A DNA stretch of 64,000 nt. Origin: Desmodus rotundus. Taxonomy: Eukaryota; Chordata; Mammalia; Chiroptera; Phyllostomidae. The position numbers and the translations under genes are program-made. The stretch is from positions 30,228,470-30,292,469 of the forward strand of contig NC_071394.1 in NCBI RefSeq assembly GCF_022682495.2. The letters run 5' to 3'. Shown here in pieces: positions 55,609 to 64,000 of this stretch. The notes beneath the pieces were generated by a model, which saw nothing but the letters and a program-made list of their open reading frames with translations, did no database searches and had not been told where the DNA came from. Within the stretch, counting starts at the first letter, position 1, and the number at the start of each line of letters is the position of its first letter.

Positions 55609-57412
55609 TTTTTAAAGTATATCTTATTGATTATGCTATTACAGTTGTCCCAATTTTTTTTCTCCCTTTTATCACCCCCTCTACCCTGCACCACCCCACC
55701 CTCCAGCATTCTGTCCTCCCCTTAGTTCATGTCCATGTGTTGTATACATAAGTTCTTTGGCTTCTCTGTTTTCTATACTATTCTAACCTCCCTGTCTATT
55801 TCATGCTTATCACTTGTGCTTCTTATTCCCCGTACCTTTCCCCCGCATTCTTCCCCTCTCCCTCCCCACTGAAAACCCTCCATGTGATCTCCATTTCTCT
55901 GGTTCTGTTCCTGTTCTACTTGTTTGCTTAGGTCTTGTTTTTGTCTTTTAGCTTCAGTTGTTGATAGTTATAAGTTTGTTGTCGTTTTACTGTTCATAGT
56001 TTTTGATCTTCTTCAATTTCTTAGATAAGTCCTTTAAACATTTCATATAATAAGGGCCTGGTAATGATGAACTCTTTTAACTTGACCTTATCTGGGAAGC
56101 ACTTTATCTGCCCTTCCATTCTAAATGATAGCTTTGCTGGATAGAGTAATCTTAGATGTAGGTCCTTGCCTTTCATGACTTCAAATACTTTTTTCCAGCC
56201 CTAACTTGTCGGCAAGGTTTCTTTTGAGAAATCAGCTGATAGTTTTATAGGCATTCCTTTGTAGGTAACGCTCTCCTTTTTTCTTTCTGCTTTTAAGATT
56301 CTCTTTTCATCTTTAACCTTGGGTAACTCAATTATGATGTGCTTCAGTGCGTTCCTCCTTGGGTCCAATTTCTTTGGGATTCTCTGAGCTTCCTGGACTT
56401 TCTGGAGGTCTATTTCCTTCACCAGATTGGAGAAGTTCTCCTTCATTGTTTTTTCAAATAAATTTTCAATTTTTTCTCTTGTTCTTCTCCTTCTGGCACC
56501 CCTATGATTTGGATGTTAGAGTGCTTAAAGTTGACCCATAGGTTCCTAAGCCTCTCCTTATTTCTCTGAATTCTTGTTTCTTCATTCTGTTCCAGTCGGA
56601 TGTTTATTTCTTCATTTCGTTCAAAATTGTTGATTTGAGTCCTCGTTTCCTTCTCTTCACTATTGGTTCCCTGTATATTTTGCTTTATTTCACTTTGGGT
56701 AGGCTTCATTTCTTCCTTCATTTTGCAACCAAGCTCAATCAGTTCTGTGAGCATCCTGATTACCAGTGTTTTGAACTTTGCATCAGATAGGTTGACTATC
56801 TCCTCATTGCTTAGTTCCTTTTCTGGGGTTTTGATCTCTCTTTTTCATTTGGGCCATATTTCTTTGTTATGTTGTAAGGGGGCAGAGCCTTAGGTATTCA
56901 CCTAGGCTGGGCAACCCTCTTTGCTGCCTTGTGGAGCTTTCTGTTGCAGAGGGTTCAGAGAGGGAACAATGCTGCTCACTTGCTCCTCTCTAGCTCTACT
57001 TTCCAACCAACTCTCCTATGAGATTGGGTGTTTCTCTTGCTGTCACCCCCCCCACCTCTGCAGTATTTTACAGCTACTTTTGGGTCTTTAGTTTCCCATT
57101 CAGCCAACCCTGTCTCACCTGCGCAGTCTGCCACTTTGCCATGCATCCCCTCAGCCAGCCCACTTCACCCTCACAGTCCACTGCCTTGTTGAGCATCCTC
57201 TCCACTTGGCTGCCTGTCTCCCATCTCTGACCCTGCTACGGGGTCTGGGTGAATGTTTCTTTAACGCCTTGGTTGTTGGAGTTCCACGAAGTCTGATTTT
57301 CTGGCACTTCTGGTTGTTTATTGTTTTTAAATTGGTTGTTATCCTTCTTTTGGTTGTGTGAGGAAGCGAAGCATTTCTACCTATGCCTCCATCTTCTGTT
57401 CTGACTTTTCTT
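55609..57412 (-). mobile_element. HAL1-type retrotransposon, copy 3
   Basis: An about 1.8-kb minus-strand element, 5' end at 57,412 and 3' end at 55,609. Flanks GGGTAATGTAGTTCTT (55,593-55,608) and GGGTAGTACAGTTCTT (57,413-57,428) differ at three positions, all transitions. Layout is a 555-bp 5' UTR with an AGAAGATGGAGGC start (57,385-57,398), ORF1 without ORF2, a 3' UTR and an A-rich end (rc of 'ttattgattatgctattacagttgtcc'). Older than copy 1 judging by the TSD and ORF damage. Confidence 0.85.
56021..56857 (-). pseudogene. ORF1 of HAL1-type copy 3, broken
   Basis: The start ATG (56,855-56,857, MAQMK...) and the final TAA (56,021-56,023) are at the same places as in copy 1. The span is 837 bp against 840 bp. 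Two long pieces remain: 56,754-56,443 (NFKHSNIQIIGVPEGEEQEK, the RRM start) and 56,446-56,201 (KENFSNLVKEIDL, LSADFSKETLPTS). A frameshift at about 56,445 and a stop near 56,201 break it. Confidence 0.85.
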
Positions 57413-57428
57413 GGGTAGTACAGTTCTT

Positions 57429-58789
57429 AACAAGATAGGACCATTCATCTTTTGGTCAATCAGTTCATATGATTATCGATGAATATTATTTAATATTAAC
57501 ATGAGCTATGATTCATCATCCATTCTATTTTTATTTTTACAGATGAAGAGAAATATTGTTCACACAAATAAGTAAAGAAAGAATTTTGTTCTTTGTTTCT
57601 AGCAATGTTATGTATTCTTTGAATTTTTTTCTGACTTGTATACCAAAATCACATAGCCACCAAACATCAAAAGTTATTTAAATTATCTGCAGCTGATTAA
57701 TTAATAAAGTCCTTCTTATAATTTTATTGAAAGCAGAGAATCAGAAACCACAAGACATGCAGCAACAAGAGCTACCCAGTCTCTTGAGTCTTTCCCTTTA
57801 TCAGTATCTGCACCAATGTGTCAAATAATTCCCTTGTTTGTCACTTTGGAGGTTTATAAACCCTAGTCCAATGCACCCATTTCAGTTACTATTGCCACAT
57901 AACAAACTGTCCCCAAACTCAGAGACATAAAACAACCATTGTGCTATGTTTATGGATTCTGTGGGTCAGGAACTTGGTCAGAGTATAGGAAGATATTGTT
58001 CCTTCTTTGTGATATTTTGGGCCACAGCTGAGAAGAATAAAAAGTTTAGATGACTCCAAGGCTTGGGAATAAAGTTATCTAGATGTTTTTTTACTTATAT
58101 GCCTATTGCCTGACTGAGATAGCTTAAAGGTTTCATTTAGCTGGAATTCAGTCAAAGGGCTCTCACAATAGCCTCTCCATTTTTGGGCTAAAATGTTATG
58201 GCCTCAGGGTAGTAAGACTTTCTACTGAACTAAGGGCTCCTGTGCAAGTTTTTCAGCAAACAAAGCAGAAAGTTCACTGTCTATTACACTCTGGCTTTGG
58301 AAGTCATATAATATCCCATCTGCTATCAAAGCAGTCATAATCTAGCCCAGGTCGAAGGGTAGGGGACATAGACTCAACCTCTCTGTGGAAAGACTATAAC
58401 ATAAACAGACCCACCAGGACTCTCTTGGGCTCCACACCAAGAAAAACTGCTGGGAGAAGAAATGTAGAGGCAACAGAGCACAGGGATGTTTAGAAAATAA
58501 GTCACCATATTTTTAAGTACTATATAAAAACAATAGAAGAGTTTGTTCTGTGCAATCAGAAGGACTCTCTGAACAAAGGTTCCTTCTAAAAGTTCAGGAA
58601 AATTAAATTCACCTAAAAACAAGCATCAGAAAAGTACTAAGGCCAAATCCTATGCAAAGTTATTACAGGAAAAAAACTAGATTAAATAGTAGAGTAACAT
58701 CCCCACAGACAAGGAAAGCATTCCAGAGACATGTTCAAAAAATAGATAACACTGTGATGAATAGCATAAATGAGAATTAAAAAACCTAA
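57429..58789. other. AT-rich anonymous sequence with an LTR relic
   Basis: At 57,888-58,015 ('ttactattgccacataacaaactgtccccaaactcagagacataaaacaaccattgtg...tgtgggtcaggaact') there is a short MaLR-like LTR fragment in reverse. The rest shows no gene or named repeat. The ORF at 58374-58622 (minus) has no motif. Confidence 0.45.
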
Positions 58790-59850
58790 AAATCAGGATG
58801 ACATTCAGTAAAATAATAAAAATATAAGAAAAACATCATTTTTGAAATGACTTAGAAGGAAAACAAGAGTGAATTAACATGACAATTATCTAAAGTGAAA
58901 TAGAAGATGAAAAGGAGGAAACATTAAAATCAAGAGGAAAAACGAGATAAAGAGGGATTGAGAGAAAATGGAAAATACTGAAGACAGGAAAAGATGATCC
59001 AAAATACTGACAATAGGAGTCTTATCAAAGGAAGAAAAAAAACAGAAAAATAATGATGGCTATAATTCAAGAATATTTTGCTGAAATAAGATTTTAAATA
59101 ATACATTGAAAGAGTACACTGTATACCTAAGAAGAGGGACTTATTCTAATAAAATTATTGGACATTACAGAAAAAGAAAAAGTTTTCAACATCTAGGCAA
59201 AAATAGCAAGTAAGTTACAAGGGAAATAAAACTACATTATCACTGGACTTTTGACATTAACACTTACATCAGAAAAAAATGGAGTAACATACTTAAGATA
59301 GTCAAGGAAATAGAATATGAGCCAAGAATTTTATGTCTAACAAAACTGGCTTTCAAATATAAAGGAGACAGAAACTGTTATCAACATTCAAGAGCTCAGG
59401 AAATATTGTTTCCATGAGATTTTACTAAGGAATCTTAAAAACAAGTTTCAGATAAGCTAAATGAATAGTAAGGCATTGACCTAATGACTTGTGGTAAATA
59501 TTAAACATATAGTTACTTGCTGAAATAAGACTAAATGAGTTTTAAAAGGAAGAATTTATAATATGCAATGACCAAATAAACTAAAAATACAGATATTATA
59601 CAACAAAAAAATTGAGGAAGAAGGAGGTGAACACGTGCAAATAAAATTTGAATTGTTTTTGTAACTATGATTGGTTGTGGTAATATTAAATTGTTATTCT
59701 GAGACTATTGTATGCGATGAGTTGATAAAGGAAAGAAGCAATTATGGGATATTTTAATTCTACCATCCTTCATGTCTTTGAGAACCAAGATTTTCAGAGT
59801 AATGTAAAGGAGATACAGATATAATATACAAAAGGTTAAGCAAAAATCTT
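58790..59850 (+). mobile_element. Ancient HAL1 (mammalian half-L1) relic
   Basis: A-rich plus-strand text follows the old mammalian HAL1 ORF1 end: 'tcatcagaaaaaaatggagtaac', 'gatagtcaaggaaatagaatatgagccaagaattttatgtc', 'aaactggctttcaaatataaaggagacagaaactgttatcaacattcaagagctcaggaaatattgtttccatgag'. A 3' part follows with 'gttattctgagactattgtatg'. Many stops and indels. This is a separate, much older half-L1 lineage than the copies at 26, 38 and 56 kb. Confidence 0.7.
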
Positions 59851-60335
59851 GTAGTTCTAAATTTGAATTGGAAATACCAGTATGAAATTATAAAGTATAT
59901 TAATATATATGTAAAAATATACAGTTAACAATATATTTATTTTATATATCATACCAGGTAATAAAAAAGCTGTCAAAATTTACTATAATACAAAAAAAAA
60001 AAAAAACAACCCAAACCCTCATAGCCAATTGGAGCAGAATCTCACTAGCCAAATATTAAATATTATGAGTTTTTTAAAAAACCACTTTGAGATATAATTA
60101 ACATACAAAATTCAAGTTTTATTTAGGTTAAAACTGTAATAGATTAAAACCCATCTAATATTTTTAAATCCATGGAATATTTTTTTGACAAATCAATTGG
60201 TCACCTTTTAAGGATGACAAGGAACCAATTAATAACTTGAAAACTGGGTGAATAAAAAAAGAGAATCAACTATAATTGATCAATAAACAAGTATAATACA
60301 AAATAATACTATGCCCCCCCAAAAAAAATAAATAA
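59851..60335. other. AT-rich anonymous sequence
   Basis: Contains an A run at 59,991-60,006 and a C6A8 run near 60,313. No gene seen. Confidence 0.4.
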
Positions 60336-60775
60336 ATGATCATGTTAGTTTGGGAAAAAATTGCATTAAGCTTGAACATTCTTCCACAGAAAACACTGGG
60401 ATATTTCAGAAGGCTGCAGCTATGGGCAATTGGTAGTCATGACAATGAATGCCCTCATGTATCATGTCTCATGTTGAGGTTTTTGGTAAAACATCAAATC
60501 ACCCAGGTGACTCAGCCCCACTACAGCCCAGATTTGGCACTCTGTGACTTCTGGCTTTTCCCAAAACTAAAATCACCTTTGAAAGGGAAGAGGTTTCAGA
60601 CTGTCAATGAAATTCAGAAAAATATGATGGGGCAGCTGATGGGGATTGGGAGAACTATGTGAGGTCCAAAGGTACCTGCTTTGAAGGGGACTGAGGTGTC
60701 ATTGTCTTATGTATGATGTCTCTTCTATCCTCTTCAATAAATGTCTCTATATTTCATATTACATGGCTGGATACT
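60336..60775 (+). mobile_element. Mariner transposon fragment with transposase C-terminus
   Basis: A 108-codon open frame (60,336-60,662) contains the mariner words HDNECPHVSCL and HYSPDLALCDFWLFPKLK, then LKGKRFQTVNEIQ. The Asp of HDN (residue 36) and the Asp of CDF (residue 71) have 34 residues between them, the DD34D spacing of mariner transposases. The N-terminal half (DNA binding, first Asp) is absent and the frame stops at TGA (60,660). Mariner-like text continues to 'cattacatggctggatactttg'. Not functional. Confidence 0.8.
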
Positions 60776-62267
60776 TTGTATGTGTGTTTTAAAATATAAA
60801 AGTAACTATAAGAATAACTAAAAGTTGTATGTATTCATTCCAACTTATTAAAAAGCAAAACAAAGAAACAAAAGTAACTATATAGTCTTTATAATAAAAT
60901 ATAGTTCAGAAAGAAAGAGTAGAGACAAATAATAAATGGATAGCATAATGTGAAATCACAGATGGCCAAACATGAGTTTTTACAAAAAGTAAATTTATTG
61001 ACCTCCCAATATTAATAGAAAAAGACAATCATTTTAGGTCAATGCACAAAACTGTATTTTGTACTGTTTTTAAGAAATACAGTGTACTTAAATTCTCTAG
61101 AAAAACAGAACCAACAGATGTAAGTATATATGTATATATATACACACATACATATCAACATTAAAATAACTATTAAATGTAATATAAATTACTATTATTA
61201 TAATATATTACATAATTAAGTTATAATATCAGAATATTATATGTTAAATTAGTATATTAAATCTATTAGAATAAAATTTAAGGAAAATTATCACCAGTAA
61301 TGAAGTTGTTATTTAACAATAAAAGAAATAATTTACTTGTAATATATTAAACTCTGAATCTGTATGCAGCTTACATTTAGCTTGAATATGGAAAAAAATT
61401 ATAAGGAGAAACCGACTTACCAAAATTATAGGGGGAGATTTTAATATACTTCTCTCAAGAAATAATAAACAAATAAAAATTTAGTCAGGATATAGAAGAT
61501 CTGAAAATGTCATTATGTCATTTTCAATGGAGATATGTACAAAACTGGGGCACACATTATTTCAAACTGCATGTAAAACAGTTTAAAAATTTTATCTGGT
61601 TCTAGTCTTAGCAGCTATTAAATAATTAATTTAATAAAAATAACATTTTCACGATGCATTGAAGTCAAAAATCAATGAAAGAATTGTTTAAAAACCCATC
61701 AGAATAGAAACTAAAAATTACACTTCAGAACAATTTATGAATCAAATAAGTAATTATAAAGAAAACATTAATTATTTACAACTAAACAGGTGACAAGAAC
61801 ATTCTACAAATAAAAAACTGTGGTGCTTAGGAGGGAAATTTATAGTATCAAGTGCATATGTTAAAAAAGACCGAAAATTAATGGGCTAATCAAAAATCCA
61901 ATAAAGTAAAATTAAGAAAATAATTTTTAAAAAGATATAACAGTAAATATAAAATTAAACACTGGTTTGATGATTGATAAGCTATGGCAAAATTGATGAG
62001 AATAAAGAAGAAATATGCAAGTAATATTAAGAAGAAATAGGGACTTTAACTACAAAAGAATAGAGGTTACAAAAATCATAAGAATCTGTCAGTAAATTTT
62101 AACATTAGGAGAATTTTTTTCCAGAAAAATGTAAATGACTAAAATTGAAGTAAGAAGCATAAGCAACCTGGATATATTTATAATTATTAAGTAATTTAAA
62201 TTAATAGTGAAAATTTTACCCACAGTTTTATTTATTTATTATTTGTTATATAACAAATATTTATTAT
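60776..62267. other. AT-rich anonymous sequence
   Basis: Very AT-rich, with no gene. At about 61,090-61,160 'attctctagaaaaacagaaccaacagatgtaagtatatatg' is a short fragment of the same LTR-like repeat as at 62.3 kb. Much of 61,300-62,200 has the A-rich texture of decayed plus-strand L1. Confidence 0.4.
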
Positions 62268-62784
62268 TAGTTAGTGGTCTCCAGAGAAACAGAACCAATG
62301 GAATGTGTGTGTATAGTTATCAATTATAAGGAATCAGTGCACATAATTATAAAGGCTGACGAGTCCCAAGACTTGCAGTTAGCGAGCTGTAGACTCAGGG
62401 GCCTTTGTGTAGTTTCACTCTGAGTCCGAGGCCTGAAAAACAGGAGAGCTGGTACTATGAGTTTTGTTCTGAAAACCATCAGGCTAGAGGCCCAAGAAGA
62501 GCTGATGGTTCAGTCCAAGATAGGAAAAGACCACTGTGTCAGCTCAATCAGTTATGCAGGAGGAGTTCCCTCCTACTCAGTCTTTTTGTTCTAGTCTGGT
62601 CTTCCACTAGTCATACAAGGCCCACCCACATTAGAGAGAGTAACCTGCTTTCTTCAGCCTGCCAATTCAAATGCTAATCTCACCCAGTAACAGGCCTCAC
62701 AGACACACCCAGAATAATGTTGTCCAAATGTCTGGAAACTCTGTAGCCCAGCAAAGCTGACAGATAAAATGAACCATCACAATT
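62268..62784 (-). mobile_element. LTR-like ancient repeat, reverse orientation
   Basis: It begins 'tattagttagtggtctccagagaaacagaaccaatgg', passes 'gctgacgagtcccaagacttgcag' and 'aggcccacccacattagagagagtaacctgctttc', and ends 'tgacagataaaatgaaccatcaca'. Reverse-complemented it starts TGTGATGGTTCA and ends in CTAATA, an LTR-like TG...A layout of a widespread ancient repeat. Family not named with certainty. Confidence 0.55.
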
Positions 62785-63360
62785 ATTTATTCTACTCAGA
62801 ATATTATTTATACATAGAAAATTTAAGATAACATAGACAAACTTAGATCAAATAAGAGATTTCAGCCAAGTCAGTGGGCATTGGATCAATACACAAAATT
62901 AGTATTGTTTTTATACACTAGAGGCAGCCAATTAGAAAGTGTAATATAAAGAAAGATCATATTCACAGCTACTAAAATTATAAGGTATTTAAAATAAGTC
63001 TAACAAAAATCTGTACAGTTTTTATGAAAACTATAACAATTTATTGAAGAACATAAAAGAAACCTACATACTTGGTGAGATACTGTATACATGGATGGGA
63101 AGGGTCACTTTTCATAAATGTATAAATTTATTACAACTCTAACTTAAAATAATCAATGAGATTTTGCATAGAATCAATAATTTGATCCTAAAATTCTTTT
63201 GAAAAAGTCAAGGTCCAGGTCAGTTTCATCATCCAGGAACACATCCATGCTCACAGCGAACTTGACCTCTGGGTTCCGGCTGCTGTGTATGTTGTCTCTG
63301 TTCCCAACAGCCCTGACTCAAACATGAACTTAGGCTGTGTCTCCAATTTTTTTAAAAACT
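62785..63360. other. AT-rich anonymous sequence
   Basis: No gene or named repeat. The part 62,860-63,180 has words typical of decayed L1 ORF2 ('tcaatacacaaaattagtattgtttttatacacta'). Confidence 0.4.
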
Positions 63361-64000
63361 GTCCCTCCCTACATACGGAGGGCCCAGAGACATATGAAAA
63401 GATGCTCAGCATCACTAGCCATCAGAGAGATGCAAATTAAAACCACAATGAGATACCACTTCACAACCACAATGAGATACCTCAGTCAGAATGGCCATCA
63501 TAAACAAATCAACAAGCAAGTGTTGGAGAGGATGTGGAGAAAAGGGAACCTTAGTGCACTGTTGGTGGGAATGCAGGCTGGTGTAGCCACTGTGGAAAAC
63601 AGTATGGAATTTCCTCAGAAAATTAAAAATGGAACTACCTTTTGACCTGGCAATTCCACTGCTGGGATTATATCCCAAGAACCCTGAAACACCAATCCAA
63701 AAGAACCTATGCACCCCAATATTCATAGCAGCACAGTTTACAATAGCCAAGTGCTGGAAGCAACCTAAGTGCATGTCAGCAAATGAGTGGATCAAAAAAC
63801 TGTGGTACATTTACACAACGGAATACTACAAAGAAGAGAGAAAGAAGGAGCTCCTATCCTTTGTGACAGCATGGATGGAACTGGAGAGCATCATGCTAAA
63901 TGAAATAAGCCAGGCGGTGAGGGACAAATACCATATGATCTCACCTTTAACTGGAACATAATCAACAAAAGAAAACAGCAAACAAAATATAACCAGAGAC
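63361..64000 (+). mobile_element. 5'-truncated L1, plus strand, cut by window end
   Basis: Starts at about 63,361 ('gtccctccctacatacggagggcccagagacatatgaaaagatgctcagcatcactagcc') and runs through the ORF2 C-terminus to the window edge. Frames 63,337-63,645 and 63,629-63,961 give [27 protein letters not shown], then [33 protein letters not shown] and TAWMELESIMLNEISQA. One frameshift separates them. The 3' UTR and poly(A) lie outside the window. Confidence 0.85.
63442..63481 (+). repeat. 24-bp tandem duplication in L1 ORF2
   Basis: ACCACAATGAGATACC occurs at 63,442-63,457 and 63,466-63,481. Undamaged L1 copies in this window have it once. A copy-specific slippage duplication of 8 codons' length that keeps the frame. 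Confidence 0.8.

Noticed and set aside
1..64000. tRNA, rRNA, CRISPR, Helitron and piggyBac elements
   Set aside because: Looked for by eye. No cloverleaf gene outside the SINE, no regularly spaced repeats, no TC...CTRR hairpin ends and no TTAA-flanked element convincing enough to report.

Overview
This is a mammalian nuclear window that I read as bat DNA (Chiroptera, probably a yangochiropteran), with no functional host gene that I can support. Four signs point to a bat. There is a VES-type tRNA-derived SINE at 53.57-53.82 kb. A short non-autonomous hAT of the kind described in bats lies at 12.7 kb. Laurasiatherian-type L1 3' ends occur throughout. L1s and L1-derived ORF1-only elements look recent in the same window. 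Almost every ORF of 60-150 codons is chance, or a fragment of a retrotransposon ORF. No exon, tRNA, rRNA or CRISPR was found.

Layout. From 0 to 21.8 kb the sequence is mostly anonymous single-copy-like DNA. It carries old repeats (MIR, L2, MaLR LTRs), an L1 split by a 438-bp element fragment (7.3-8.7 kb), a mariner holding a piece of another DNA transposon (12.1-12.7 kb), the hAT, a processed pseudogene of BLOC1S4 (18.1-18.95 kb) and a decayed mariner with a 40-bp insertion (19.0-19.65 kb). From 21.8 to 24.7 kb a MaLR LTR is split by a composite L1 insertion. At 26.25-28.26 kb there is a complete ORF1-only 'half-L1' (HAL1-type) element with a perfect 14-bp target-site duplication (TSD) and an uninterrupted 279-codon ORF1.

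From 31.7 to 43.7 kb there is a nest of insertions. An old minus-strand L1 holds a full-length minus-strand L1 (32,423-42,004) with a perfect 18-bp TSD. That L1 is itself interrupted by a short L1 fragment and by a second HAL1-type element. From 48.9 to 57.4 kb there is another minus-strand L1 with an unusual duplication of about 650 bp around a younger L1, a VES SINE, an internal deletion, and a third HAL1-type element at its 5' side. From 57.4 to 64 kb the sequence is AT-rich, with a relic of the ancient mammalian HAL1, a mariner transposase fragment that keeps DD34D spacing, LTR relics and the start of a plus-strand L1 cut by the window edge.

How the parts relate. The young HAL1-type elements encode only the L1 RNA-binding protein ORF1p, so they must borrow reverse transcriptase. 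Their 3' ends resemble those of the local L1s and their TSDs look like L1 products, which fits mobilisation in trans by L1 ORF2p. The window is therefore mainly a record of repeated L1-machinery activity (L1, HAL1, SINE, processed pseudogene, micro-insertions) with class II invasions laid over it. All family names come from remembered consensus features, not from a database search.
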